A stretch of DNA of 64,000 nt from Changchengzhania lutea. Its GTDB lineage: Bacteria; Bacteroidota; Bacteroidia; Flavobacteriales; Flavobacteriaceae. The position numbers were made by a program, and so were the translations under genes. Location: assembly GCF_006974145.1 (NCBI RefSeq), contig NZ_CP039456.1, forward strand, positions 1,766,001 through 1,830,000, in the 5' to 3' direction. A model generated the notes under the pieces. That model searched no databases. It was not told the DNA's origin and worked only from the letters and a program-made list of their open reading frames with translations. This document shows positions 35,432-44,010 of the stretch, in pieces. Positions within the stretch are counted from its first letter, which is position 1, and the number at the start of each line of letters is the position of its first letter.

Positions 35432-36616
35432 ATGAAGCAAATATTTGACAATACTGAAATTGCACTAGCATTAAAATCAGATTCAGAACTTGATAGGGCT
35501 TATTTTCTATTTAAAATGATAAACAAAGAACCACTTGTGAAGATTGGTGCTGCGGTAACTAAATTTGCTTTGAATGCAAATCTTCCAGTTGAAAATTTGA
35601 TTCGTTCTACAGTTTTTGACCATTTCTGTGGTGGAATAAATGAAGAGGATTGTCTTAAGGGAATTAACAAAATGTATACTAAAAATATGCATACTGTTTT
35701 AGACTATTCGGTTGAAGGAAAAGAAGAAGAAGAGCAGTTTGATTATGCTGTTCAAAAAACCTTAAGTACATTAGAATATGCAAAAAATCACAAGGCAATA
35801 CCTTTTGTAGTATTTAAACCAACAGGCTTTGGAAGATTTGAAATTTATCAAAAACTTACAGAAAGAATTACTTTAAGTGATTTAGAACATGAAGAATGGG
35901 ATACTATCAAAAAGCGATTTCATACGGTTTGCAAGAAAGCTTATGATAGTGATATTCCCGTTTTAATTGATGCTGAGGAAAGTTGGATGCAAGATGCAGG
36001 TGATGATTTAATTGAAGAAATGATGATGACCTACAATAAAAAACGAGCATTAATATTTAATACATTGCAGGCATATCGTTGGGATAGGCTCGACTATTTA
36101 AAGAATCTACACCAAAGAGCTAAAATCAAAGGATTCAAAATCGGAATGAAATTGGTTAGAGGTGCTTATATGGAAAAAGAAAGGGAACGAGCTTTCAAAA
36201 AAGCCTATAAAGATCCTATTTGTGTAAATAAAAATGCAACTGACAACTTGTATAATGATACTTTGAAATATATAGTAGGAAATTTAAATGATATTGAATT
36301 ATTTGCAGGAACGCATAATGAAGAAAGTTCATATTTGCTAATGAACTTATTAGAACAAAAAAATATATATCAAAACGATAAACGAGTTTGGTATGGACAA
36401 TTGTATGGTATGAGCGACCATATTAGCTATAATTTATCTGAAAATGGATATAACGTAGCAAAGTATTTGCCATTTGGCCCTGTTAGGGATGTAATGCCAT
36501 ATTTAATTAGAAGAGCGGAAGAGAATACCTCGGTTGCTGGTCAAACTTCGAGAGAGTTATTTTTAATTAAAAATGAAAAAGAGAGAAGAAGCCAATTAAA
36601 AAAGCAGATGTTTTAA
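35432..36616 (+). CDS. Proline dehydrogenase (monofunctional)
   Basis: The 394-residue FAD enzyme has the PRODH barrel: FVVFKPTGFGR (~128), VLIDAEESWMQDAGDD (~180), IGMKLVRGAYMEKERERA (~240), ELFAGTHNEES (~295), WYGQLYGMSDHISY (~330) and YLPFGPVRDVMPYLIRRAEEN (~350), all typical of the substrate- and FAD-binding strands. It oxidises proline to P5C, passing electrons to the quinone pool. With the P5CDH at 26454 it completes proline to glutamate inside one mobile cluster. It is the last gene of the operon. Confidence 0.93.
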   Translation: MKQIFDNTEIALALKSDSELDRAYFLFKMINKEPLVKIGAAVTKFALNANLPVENLIRSTVFDHFCGGINEEDCLKGINKMYTKNMHTVLDYSVEGKEEEEQFDYAVQKTLSTLEYAKNHKAIPFVVFKPTGFGRFEIYQKLTERITLSDLEHEEWDTIKKRFHTVCKKAYDSDIPVLIDAEESWMQDAGDDLIEEMMMTYNKKRALIFNTLQAYRWDRLDYLKNLHQRAKIKGFKIGMKLVRGAYMEKERERAFKKAYKDPICVNKNATDNLYNDTLKYIVGNLNDIELFAGTHNEESSYLLMNLLEQKNIYQNDKRVWYGQLYGMSDHISYNLSENGYNVAKYLPFGPVRDVMPYLIRRAEENTSVAGQTSRELFLIKNEKERRSQLKKQMF

Positions 36617-37170
36617 TAGAAGTTTAAAAAGTTTCGGCTCTTACCTAGTACCTAGTAAGTCCAATGTGCAAACCTTAAATCTCTTGGAATGAAGAAGTTT
36701 TAAAGCAACTTTTATAGATGAGCTAATTATTTATTCCAGAAATCATATTAAGTTCAATAATAATTCGATTCGAAATTCTCTTTGTTCTCTCTACTACAAT
36801 TTTGCAAGGCTTAATTTTATGTATTTAAAAACATATACAATTTGTAAAATCTCCGTTTTCAAATTTCAATATTTCCTAATATTCCTAATCTCTATTGTTA
36901 ATAACCTAAAACCTGTATCAAAACGACCAATAATTTGCAATTAAGAATAGTGTCATATAATATCATTTACAGGCAAAAAAAATTATATATAGAATGTAGA
37001 ATAAAATTTAACATTAATTGATTTAATATGTTATTTATCAAATATTTGTGAATAAGTATTTGATTTTCTTTCTTCTTTCAACAGCCACATTTTATACTTT
37101 TATTACCATACTCCCATAAGGGAAAACAAAAGCGCTTTTGTTCATTTTATAAATCTTAAAAACATAAGAA
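36617..37170. other. 554-bp A/T-rich spacer between cargo and mobilization module
   Basis: No convincing gene, RNA or repeat family was found here on either strand. The only feature is a weak CTTAC...GTAAG hairpin around a doubled ACCTAGT motif just after the proline dehydrogenase stop. The spacer probably holds the promoter of the HTH gene at 37171. Confidence 0.5.
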
Positions 37171-37458
37171 ATGGACAATTTATTGATACTCGAACGATTA
37201 GATCGTTTAGAAAAACTACTCATAGGAAGCAAGGAAGTATTAACTTTTGATGAAGCATGTGATTATACAGGTATATCCAGAAGTTACCTTTATAAACTCA
37301 CGGCTTCAGGAAGAATTCCCCACTCCAAACCCAATGGGAAAATGCTCTTTTTTGAGAAAGCTAAACTTGTGGATTGGTTACTTCAAAATAAACGCAAGTC
37401 TAAACGTGAGATAGAAGCAGAAGTTTCGGCTTATGCTGTGCAACATAAAACAGTATAG
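37171..37458 (+). CDS. Excisionase-type helix-turn-helix DNA-binding protein
   Basis: The 95-residue protein has a short coiled N-terminus (LLILERLDRLEKLLIGSKEV) and an HTH_17/excisionase domain (LTFDEACDYTGISRSYLYKLTASGRIPHSKPNGKMLFFEKAKLVDWLLQNK). Such proteins regularly precede the primase-helicase and mobilization genes of Bacteroidota mobilizable elements. It probably controls excision or the downstream operon, perhaps by binding the border repeats. Confidence 0.88.
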   Translation: MDNLLILERLDRLEKLLIGSKEVLTFDEACDYTGISRSYLYKLTASGRIPHSKPNGKMLFFEKAKLVDWLLQNKRKSKREIEAEVSAYAVQHKTV

Positions 37459-37493
37459 GATTTTCAAATTTACATTCAAATGAAATTATTGAT

Positions 37494-37592
37494 ATGAAAC
37501 AGATACCCTATATACGTGTTGGCACCTCCTATTATAAAAATGTAAAAGCCCCAACTATTGCAGGTCACTTTAACGAAATTCTAGTGCATTGA
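37494..37592 (+). other. Detached 5' end of the primase-helicase gene (in-frame TGA)
   Basis: The frame MKQIPYIRVGTSYYKNVKAP...ILVH stops at TGA (37590-37592), and the same frame continues as NMETIKQDHGKDH, the start of the next gene. From memory of the family, this segment and the next are one continuous N-terminus with a tryptophan at the stop position (TGG to TGA). It is either a nonsense mutation or a short leader peptide. Confidence 0.6.
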
Positions 37593-37595
37593 AAC

Positions 37596-38702
37596 ATGGA
37601 GACCATCAAGCAAGACCACGGTAAAGACCATTTGAGTAAAATCCCAAAATATGATGGGTTTACTTGTATTCCCAGTCACTTAAATTTTAAGCAAGACTAC
37701 CTCGGGTTTTACAATATATATTCTCCTTTGGGTAAATCTCCTGTGGAAGGGGATATTTCAAAATCCTTAAAATTTGTAAAGCATATTTTCGGGAAGCACT
37801 ATGAACTGGGGTTGGATTATTTGCAATTGTTGTATTTAAAGCCTATTCAAGTACTACCCATATTATGTTTGGTATCTAAAGAACGTTCCACAGGAAAAAG
37901 CACTTTTTTAAAATGGCTCAAGGAAATTTTTGATAACAATCTGACCTATTTAACTAACGATAGTTTCAGTAGTCAGTTTAATGCCGATTGGGCAAACATA
38001 CTTTTAATCTGCATAGACGAAGTACTATTCAATAAAGAAGAACTTACAGAGCGGATCAAATATTTAAGCACCACTAATATTAATAAGTTAGAAGCGAAAG
38101 GGAAGGATAAACGTGAAGTCGAGTTTTTTGGAAAGTTTATACTATGCAGTAATAATGAAGATAATTTCATAAAAATAGATGCCAACGAAACACGATTCTG
38201 GGTAATTAAGGTTCCAAGTATAAAACTAGAGGAGACTCATTTTCTGGAGAACCTCATAAAAGAAATCCCTGCCTTTATGCATTTTCTAGTAAACCGAAAA
38301 ATGAGTTCTAAACATTTAACCCGGATGTGGTTTACAGCGCAACAAATAAAAACTAATGCCTTAACGAAATTAGTTCAAAACAATCGTAATCGTGTTGAAA
38401 AAGAACTTGCAAGTATTCTATTGAGCGTCATAGAAAAATTTGATTTGGAAACTGTAAATCTATGTCCCATGGATGCTTTATTATCACTTAATAAAACCCG
38501 AGTAAAGACAGATCTAACTCAACTTCGAAAATTACTAAAAATTGATTGGAAATTAACCAACAAAGAGAACTCAAATAAATATCAAAAGTTTGTGATTTGG
38601 TCGGATGGAGATATGACTTTAGTAGATGCAAAAGGCAGATATTTTACGGTCGAAAAAGATTTCTTGACCAAAAATTTTGATGATACGATGACAGACTTGT
38701 AG
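37596..38702 (+). CDS. P-loop primase-helicase-like protein of the mobile element
   Basis: The 368-residue protein has a Walker A site in VSKERSTGKSTFLKWL (~95) and Walker B in ILLICIDEVLF (~145). Sensor-like CSNNEDNFIKIDANETRFWVI (~190) is as in the D5/virus-type (SF3-like) helicases of integrated elements. It probably unwinds element DNA during replication after excision or transfer. The ATG used here lies directly after an in-frame TGA, so the protein may lack ~34 N-terminal residues. The P-loop part is intact. Confidence 0.8.
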   Translation: METIKQDHGKDHLSKIPKYDGFTCIPSHLNFKQDYLGFYNIYSPLGKSPVEGDISKSLKFVKHIFGKHYELGLDYLQLLYLKPIQVLPILCLVSKERSTGKSTFLKWLKEIFDNNLTYLTNDSFSSQFNADWANILLICIDEVLFNKEELTERIKYLSTTNINKLEAKGKDKREVEFFGKFILCSNNEDNFIKIDANETRFWVIKVPSIKLEETHFLENLIKEIPAFMHFLVNRKMSSKHLTRMWFTAQQIKTNALTKLVQNNRNRVEKELASILLSVIEKFDLETVNLCPMDALLSLNKTRVKTDLTQLRKLLKIDWKLTNKENSNKYQKFVIWSDGDMTLVDAKGRYFTVEKDFLTKNFDDTMTDL

Positions 38703-38729
38703 AAGATTAGCATTTACAAGGGCTGAAGC

Positions 38730-38873
38730 TGTCATCAAACTGTCATCATTTTGTCATCAAAAAAAATAATGATGACAGAAAGCAGGTTATAATATAGCAG
38801 AATGATGATGTGATGACAAAACGATGATACGTTAAGCCCAATAATGACAAGACTTTAGAGGGTATTGTCATCA
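38730..38873. repeat. Six TGTCATCA/TGATGACA boxes, iteron-like; candidate origin or mobilization operator
   Basis: The octamer TGTCATCA occurs at 38730, 38741, 38752 and 38866, and as its complement at 38770 and 38811. The first three are exactly 11 bases apart, one helical turn. The 205-bp stretch between the helicase and primase genes has no coding frame, as expected for an iteron-type origin (oriV) or an autoregulatory site. Confidence 0.7.
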
Positions 38874-38907
38874 TATCATCAAAAAAATCATAAAAACACA
38901 TTGGCTT

Positions 38908-39768
38908 ATGAAAAGAAAAATAAATTGTGAAACAGCCCGAGATTTTTCAGCGGAAAAAGCACTGGAAAAATTAGGACACTTTCCCAAAAGGACAACGGAA
39001 AAAGAAGCTTGGTTTCTAAGTCCTTTTAGGTCAGAAACCCAAGCCTCTTTTAAAGTCTCTAAAACCAAAAACCGATGGTATGATCATGGCGAAGGTATTG
39101 GCGGAAATGTAATCGATTTAGTTTGTAAAATTTTGAAGTGTACCATTAAAGAAGCTTTAGAGTTTTTAAATGATGGTTTGGTAAATAGGGCATTAAATCA
39201 ACAGCTAATTTATAACGAAATAGAAACAGGAATTGAGATTATTAAAGTTCAAGAAATAATACACCCAGCTTTAATTCAATATTTAAATTCCAGAAGTATT
39301 TCGCTCTCAATAGCAAACAGATATTGCAAAGAAGTTTGGTACACCTCTAAATACAAACAGTTTTTCGCTATTGGATTAAACAATAACAAAAGCGGTTGGG
39401 AATTACGAAATAAAATTTTTAAAAACAGCAGCAGCCTGAAATCCTATACTTATTTTCAAAACAACAATAGGCAATCAATCATTTTGGAAGGCATGTTTGA
39501 TTTATTATCCCTGGCCACTTTAAATGAAACCCAGATTAAAGCTTCAGACATCATTGTTTTGAATTCTATTGCGTTCATAAAAGATATTGAAATACATATT
39601 AAAAAATACGAATCGGCATACCTCTATTTAGATAATGACAGAGCTGGACAACGAGCAACAAAATATTTGATAAATAATAACAATCATGTAGTGAACCAAA
39701 GTAGTATCTATAAAAACTATAAAGATTTAAATGACCTATTATGTCATGAAAAAAGAAAAGAAATTTGA
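38908..39768 (+). CDS. CHC2-like/Toprim DNA primase of the mobile element
   Basis: The 286-residue protein has an N-terminal primase-like region (RDFSAEKALEKLGHFPKRTTEKEAWFLSPFRSETQASFKVSKTKNRWYDHGEGIGGNVIDLV) in which the zinc cysteines are replaced. A Toprim core follows with ILEGMFDLLSLA (catalytic Glu, ~195) and AYLYLDNDRAGQRATKYL (DxD, ~245). It likely primes lagging-strand or post-transfer synthesis. It overlaps the next gene by 20-odd bases, showing tight coupling to mobilization. Confidence 0.87.
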   Translation: MKRKINCETARDFSAEKALEKLGHFPKRTTEKEAWFLSPFRSETQASFKVSKTKNRWYDHGEGIGGNVIDLVCKILKCTIKEALEFLNDGLVNRALNQQLIYNEIETGIEIIKVQEIIHPALIQYLNSRSISLSIANRYCKEVWYTSKYKQFFAIGLNNNKSGWELRNKIFKNSSSLKSYTYFQNNNRQSIILEGMFDLLSLATLNETQIKASDIIVLNSIAFIKDIEIHIKKYESAYLYLDNDRAGQRATKYLINNNNHVVNQSSIYKNYKDLNDLLCHEKRKEI

Positions 39769-40264
39769 TGTAAAATCAACAAATAAAAAGAAGCAGTATG
39801 TAAAGATTCCTGCCGATGTATTGGATACCTCAGATAGCATAGCATTGAATTTGCAAAGGACTTCTGATGAAAACGAAATCATCATAGGAAGGAATTCGAG
39901 ATGTGTGTCTGTGGACACATTCTCGTTTACTCCCCATGGTCGCAAAGAAAAAAAAAGAGTGTTTAAGGGGAAAAGTGACCTCGTTAAATTTCGATGTTCT
40001 ATCTACGAAAAGAAGCTTCTGAAAGTTAAAGCAGCAAGAAGCGGATTGAGTTTAAGTGAATACATCAGGCGTAGTTTATTTGAACAAGAAATTACCGAAC
40101 GTTTTACTGAAGAACATATAGATATTTATAAGATGCTTATCAAATACCATAACAACTTTAAGTCTATTGGTAATATGTTTAAAAAACGAAATCCAAAACT
40201 GACTGAGGAAGTCTATGACTTAGCAAATACAATTAAAGTACATCTTAAAAAGTTTCAGAAATGA
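39746..40264 (+). CDS. MobC-like relaxosome accessory protein
   Basis: The ~172-residue basic protein has a ribbon-helix-helix-like mobilization domain in its second half (FKGKSDLVKFRCSIYEKKLLKVKAARSGLSLSEYIRRSLFEQ). A long lysine-rich N-terminus precedes it, and a C-terminal helix contains IKYHNNFKSIGNMFKKRNP, typical of bacterial mobilization proteins MobC/MbpB. It binds oriT and helps the relaxase nick. I chose the Met at 39746; 39731 is also possible. Four-base overlap with the relaxase supports the assignment. Confidence 0.83.
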   Translation: MKKEKKFDVKSTNKKKQYVKIPADVLDTSDSIALNLQRTSDENEIIIGRNSRCVSVDTFSFTPHGRKEKKRVFKGKSDLVKFRCSIYEKKLLKVKAARSGLSLSEYIRRSLFEQEITERFTEEHIDIYKMLIKYHNNFKSIGNMFKKRNPKLTEEVYDLANTIKVHLKKFQK

Positions 40265-41118
40265 TAGGGAAAGGAAAAAGCATATCACATACTAGAGCTT
40301 CCATGTCGTATGGATGGAACCAGGAAAAGGATGTTGAAATTGTACTAAAGGAATTTCTGCACGGCGATTCTCCTGCAGAAATCACAAAAGAGTTTAAGAT
40401 GCTCCAGGATCAGAATTACCATTGTACTAAGAATACGTTGTCGTTTGTAATTAGTCCGACCATAGAAGATGGCAAACGATTAGAAGCAAAAGAACTGCAA
40501 GCAATAACCAAACGTTTTATGCATGAGATGAAACTAGGAGAACGACAGGCGATTGCATTTGTGCACCAGGATAAAGATCATAAGCATATTCATCTATATG
40601 TTAATCGTATTGATTTTAAAGGTGTGGCTTATAACGATAGCTTTATTGGTAAACGGAGTCAGTTAGCGGCAGAAAAAGCAGCAGAGCATCTGGGGTTAAC
40701 AACGGTAAAACAAGTGCAATTTGAAAAGGAATTGAATCTATTAGAAATACGAACAGAAATTAAACGCAGACACGATCTGACTATGAAACAATTCAAGCCC
40801 AGATCATTTGATGATTATTTAAAGTCCATGGAAGCTAATGGTGTTAAAGTTATTCCGACGATAAACAATCAAAACAAATTACAGGGTTTCCGTTTTGAAT
40901 TTGACGGTCATAATCTTAAAGGTAGTGAAGTAAATCGCAATATGTCGCTTGGAAATATAGGAAAGCAGATGTCTGGAATTCAAGGCAAAAGTATTTTAGA
41001 AGAAAATAGTGTAAGTATTAATCTTGCCGGAAAAGTGGTGGATTTGATGCCCAGTTTGGCATTGAAAGTAACCAAGTTCATTCTTAAAAAAGCAATACAA
41101 AAAGGAATGGGCTACTAA
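40261..41118 (+). CDS. Relaxase (mobilization nuclease)
   Basis: The 285-residue relaxase has a metal-binding motif HQDKDHKHIHLYVNRID (HxDxxHxHxH, ~100-115). The upstream segment SHTRASMSYGW may contain the catalytic Tyr or Thr, as in Bacteroidota MobB-type relaxases, and a basic tail follows. It nicks oriT, probably located close by in the 38.7-40.3 kb module. The relaxase is complete, so the island should be mobilizable by a co-resident conjugative element. Confidence 0.9.
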   Translation: MIGKGKSISHTRASMSYGWNQEKDVEIVLKEFLHGDSPAEITKEFKMLQDQNYHCTKNTLSFVISPTIEDGKRLEAKELQAITKRFMHEMKLGERQAIAFVHQDKDHKHIHLYVNRIDFKGVAYNDSFIGKRSQLAAEKAAEHLGLTTVKQVQFEKELNLLEIRTEIKRRHDLTMKQFKPRSFDDYLKSMEANGVKVIPTINNQNKLQGFRFEFDGHNLKGSEVNRNMSLGNIGKQMSGIQGKSILEENSVSINLAGKVVDLMPSLALKVTKFILKKAIQKGMGY

Positions 41119-41129
41119 ATAAAAATATC

Positions 41130-41444
41130 ATGACAAAACTTGAAGAATTATCGGCATTGATGGTCAATGAAATTAACGACTTTAAAAATGGCTTAGAAAA
41201 ACTGGAGCAAATCAATACTCAATTAAAAGACACCAAAATCAAGATGGATTTGAAAGAATATAGGATAATGACTGAATCACATCAACAAAAAATGGCATCA
41301 CATTTATATAAAATGGAACGGATAGAAGATCGTATTGATAGTAAATTGAAGGAAGCAAAGATTTATCCTAATTGGGTGGTTGTGGTATTTATTGTTAGTT
41401 TACTGTTTGGGGTGGTTTCAGTCTCGTATATTTTATTAAAATAG
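41130..41444 (+). CDS. Small coiled-coil protein with C-terminal membrane anchor, mobilization-linked
   Basis: The 104-residue protein has a helical coiled-coil body (EINDFKNGLEKLEQINTQLKDTKIKM...MERIEDRIDSKLKE) and one C-terminal transmembrane segment (WVVVVFIVSLLFGVVSVSYIL). It follows the relaxase by 11 bases. Similar small proteins often follow relaxases in flavobacterial elements (probably a DUF family). It may tether the relaxosome to the membrane; this is inference. Confidence 0.7.
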   Translation: MTKLEELSALMVNEINDFKNGLEKLEQINTQLKDTKIKMDLKEYRIMTESHQQKMASHLYKMERIEDRIDSKLKEAKIYPNWVVVVFIVSLLFGVVSVSYILLK

Positions 41445-41697
41445 ATAATATTTCGAAAGAAATTTCAGTAGCTTATCCAAAACTCAAATTTCTTCATTAA
41501 ATTTATTGTCTACGAATGTACTATATCCAGAGAAGTCTGTGATGGACCACCTTAAATCTTTTTAACGTATTGTAAAACAATGGGTTGATAAGAGAAGTGT
41601 TTTGACAGCTCAAATATATGCTCAAACTAATTTTAAGATTTAATTAAAATTCAGTTCATTTTATAATCTAAAAATGTTAAATAAATGTTAAAAACAT

Positions 41698-41711
41698 ACA
41701 GACCTGTCTGT
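41698..41711. promoter_or_regulatory. TetR operator upstream of tetR (ACAGAC-N2-GTCTGT)
   Basis: This is a perfect 6+6 palindrome with a 2-base spacer (CT), 29 bases before the tetR ATG. With its flank (AACATACAGAC left side, T right side) it matches the site at 42341-42354 in the opposite orientation over 20 positions. It is most likely the autoregulatory operator. Confidence 0.8.
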
Positions 41712-41740
41712 TAATTATAAAATGTTTATATATTTGACCT

Positions 41741-42301
41741 ATGAAAAAATTAGGAGTTAAAGAACGGATTATAGCAACAGCTTCGGAATTATTTTATAAT
41801 CAAGGCTACAATCAAACAGGTATAAATCAAATTATATCGGAAGCTGGAGTAGCTAAAGCAAGTATGTATCAGCACTTTAGATCGAAGGAGGATATTGCTG
41901 TAGCATATTTGATTGCAAGACATTCAATGTGGATGGGAAAATTAAACGATTGTGTTTCTATTCAAAACACATCAAAGGGAAAAGTAATTGGCTGTTTCGA
42001 TTATTTGATAGAATGGCTCAATGAAGTTAATTTTAGAGGATGTGGCTGGCAAAATATTATTACAGACTTACCAGATGGGCATGAAAAAATTAGAGAGCAA
42101 GCAAGTTACCATAAAAATGATGTTAGAAATTGGATACATAGCCTCCTTAAAAAAGAAAGTGATTATGACGGAGTGCAGGCGGAAGAGTTAGGAGATGAAG
42201 TATTAATTCTTATTGAAGGTGCTATTATTTTATCACAGATTCAAAAAGATGAATGGCCAATTAAATCAGCGAAAAGGGCTTGCGTTAAGCTATTAGCTTA
42301 A
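41741..42301 (+). CDS. TetR/AcrR-family transcriptional regulator
   Basis: The 186-residue protein has an N-terminal TetR HTH (ERIIATASELFYNQGYNQTGINQIISEAGVAKASMYQHFRSKEDIAVAYL) and a ligand domain of the YxaF/LmrA-like type (GCGWQNIITDLPDGHEKIREQASYHKNDVRNWI). The C-terminal domain has four cysteines, which would allow redox or electrophile sensing, though that is only a possibility. Palindromic operators lie before this gene and before the next one. It probably represses the downstream cargo genes. Confidence 0.9.
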   Translation: MKKLGVKERIIATASELFYNQGYNQTGINQIISEAGVAKASMYQHFRSKEDIAVAYLIARHSMWMGKLNDCVSIQNTSKGKVIGCFDYLIEWLNEVNFRGCGWQNIITDLPDGHEKIREQASYHKNDVRNWIHSLLKKESDYDGVQAEELGDEVLILIEGAIILSQIQKDEWPIKSAKRACVKLLA

Positions 42302-42340
42302 TAAATAATAGAACAAACAAATTAGTTATCACAAATAAAA

Positions 42341-42354
42341 ACAGACTTGTCTGT
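42341..42354. promoter_or_regulatory. TetR operator upstream of the NTF2-like gene
   Basis: ACAGAC-TT-GTCTGT is a perfect palindrome in the 111-bp gap before the first target gene (42413). It shares extended flanking bases with the operator at 41698 in inverted orientation. Confidence 0.8.
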
Positions 42355-42412
42355 ATGTTTTAGTGATTTTGTTCGACAAACATTTGAATAAACAAATAAT
42401 AAATATAAAATA

Positions 42413-42823
42413 ATGAAAAAATTAGTGCCACCATTTACAATGGAAACAGCAAAACTAAAAGTGCAGGCCGCAGAAGACGCATGGAATAGTAAAGACTCAG
42501 AAAAAGTATCTATGGCTTATTCCATTGATTCTATCTGGCGAAATAGAGATTTATTCTTTAAAGGAAGAAAAGCAATAGCCGAATTTTTATCGGATAAATG
42601 GAAAAATGAGTTGCATTACAAACTGAAAAAATATTTATGGTCATTTACTGAAAACAGAATTTCAGTACGCTTTGAATATGAATGGCAAAATGCAAAAAAT
42701 GGTAAATGGATGAGAACTCATGGAAATGAGCATTGGGAGTTCGATGTTGATGGTTTAATGAAGATCAGAGATATGAGTGCGAATGATATTGAAATAAAGG
42801 AATCCCAAAGAAAATTCAAATAG
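42413..42823 (+). CDS. NTF2-like protein (DUF1348/nuclear transport factor 2-like)
   Basis: The 136-residue protein matches the DUF1348 branch of the NTF2-like superfamily: [58 protein letters not shown], later [26 protein letters not shown]. These cone-shaped folds bind small hydrophobic ligands and some act as isomerases or hydratases. It is first after the TetR operator and is therefore a prime target of the regulator. The substrate is unknown. Confidence 0.88.
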   Translation: MKKLVPPFTMETAKLKVQAAEDAWNSKDSEKVSMAYSIDSIWRNRDLFFKGRKAIAEFLSDKWKNELHYKLKKYLWSFTENRISVRFEYEWQNAKNGKWMRTHGNEHWEFDVDGLMKIRDMSANDIEIKESQRKFK

Positions 42824-42983
42824 ATCGAAAACATAACTTAAAATATGAAGTGTAAAATAAAAATTGATAATCTGTAAATGAAACATAAAGTAAGAGATTA
42901 AGAAACTATCTCCTCTAAAAAGAAACATATACTGAGAAAGTATTAATTACTAAATAAATAAAAGTAAGTATAACCCGTCAATT

Positions 42984-43106
42984 ATGGCACAAATTAAATT
43001 AAAAATGAAACTAAGTGACAATACAAAAGTAGCATTAGGATTAATAGGTTTATTCTTAACACTACCATTATTAACTGGGATTTTATTACTAATCCTTTTA
43101 AAATAG
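42984..43106 (+). CDS. 40-residue hydrophobic peptide (possible gene)
   Basis: The frame reads MAQIKLKMKLSDNTKVALG followed by one long hydrophobic segment (LIGLFLTLPLLTGILLLILLK). It could be a real single-pass membrane peptide, or a remnant, since decayed coding sequence follows directly. No homology can be claimed. Confidence 0.35.
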   Translation: MAQIKLKMKLSDNTKVALGLIGLFLTLPLLTGILLLILLK

Positions 43107-43215
43107 AAGAACCAAACGAAAATTCACAAGCAATTTAATACCGTAAAAGAAAAATAGTTATGGCTCCTAGCCTTTAGGCTGCAATGGGCATAACTGACAA
43201 ATTATTAGGAGCTTA
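43107..43215 (+). pseudogene. Decayed copy of the AhpD-like gene 5' region
   Basis: This stretch aligns base for base with the 5' part of the intact gene at 43427 (from GAAGAA.CAAACGA through CACAAGC to GGGC and AAATTATTAGG). It carries many substitutions and in-frame stops, e.g. TTTAATACC and AAATAGTTATGG. It is a degenerate tandem duplicate. A second possible fragment (ATGAGAACATTAAAT, 43304 onward) resembles the same start again. Confidence 0.75.
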
Positions 43216-43426
43216 TTACAAATAAGATATACGTAGTATTAAGGTCGTTTAAATAAAAGAACCTGAAAGAAAAATTTAAGTATTAATCATAAAAACAAAA
43301 TAAAATGAGAACATTAAATAGCAATCAAATTTCGAGTAAAACTAAAAACACAAAGAGTTATGTTTGGAATAGTAAAAGAAGAAACAGATAAGATCGTCTT
43401 ATCTAAAATTATTAAAACAAAATAGA

Positions 43427-43981
43427 ATGAACACATTAAAACCATTATCATTAGAAGAAGCAAACGAGAACTCACAAGCCATATTGAAAGCTGTAAAAGG
43501 TAAAATTGGTATGGTACCAAACTTATATGCAACGATGGGCGCTTCAGATAAATTATTAGGCGGATTTTTAACGTTTACAGAAACACTTAAAAGTGGTGAG
43601 TTTACAAATAAAGAGTATGAAGCTATTGCATTAGCAACATCTCAAGCAAATGAATGCGCTTACTGTTTATCAGCACATACAACATTAGGGAAAATGAACG
43701 GATTTACTGAAGAAGAAACACTTCAATTAAGATACAATACAATAGAGGATACAAAACTAAATGCATTGGTAACTTTAGTTAGTGAAGTCGTAAACCAAAA
43801 AGGTCACCCTTCTCAAGACGCAATTGATACCTTTTTTAGTACTGGATATACGAAGACTGCTTTTGCAGAATTATTAGGTGCAGTCGCTCTAACGACTATT
43901 ACAAATAACGTGTATCACAATGGTGGTTTTGAAATAGATTTTCCTAAAGCACAAAACATAGAACAATTACAAGAAGTATAA
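43427..43981 (+). CDS. AhpD-like carboxymuconolactone decarboxylase family protein
   Basis: The 184-residue protein has the AhpD core ANECAYCLSAHTTLGKMNG (CxxC-xx-H, ~78), preceded by GKIGMVPNLYATMGASDKLLGGFLTFTETLKSGEFTNKEYEAIALATS. This is the short type commonly annotated as a carboxymuconolactone decarboxylase family or alkylhydroperoxidase-like protein. It probably reduces peroxides or handles a reactive small molecule. It lies between decayed copies of itself and the alpha/beta hydrolase gene, 29 bases away, within the TetR-linked cluster. Confidence 0.9.
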   Translation: MNTLKPLSLEEANENSQAILKAVKGKIGMVPNLYATMGASDKLLGGFLTFTETLKSGEFTNKEYEAIALATSQANECAYCLSAHTTLGKMNGFTEEETLQLRYNTIEDTKLNALVTLVSEVVNQKGHPSQDAIDTFFSTGYTKTAFAELLGAVALTTITNNVYHNGGFEIDFPKAQNIEQLQEV

Positions 43982-44010
43982 TCAACATATTAATCAATAA
44001 ATTCAATATT

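Noticed and set aside
36638-36660. Doubled ACCTAGT with CTTAC/GTAAG ends as a terminator
   Set aside because: The stem is only five base pairs with no T-tract; too weak to call.
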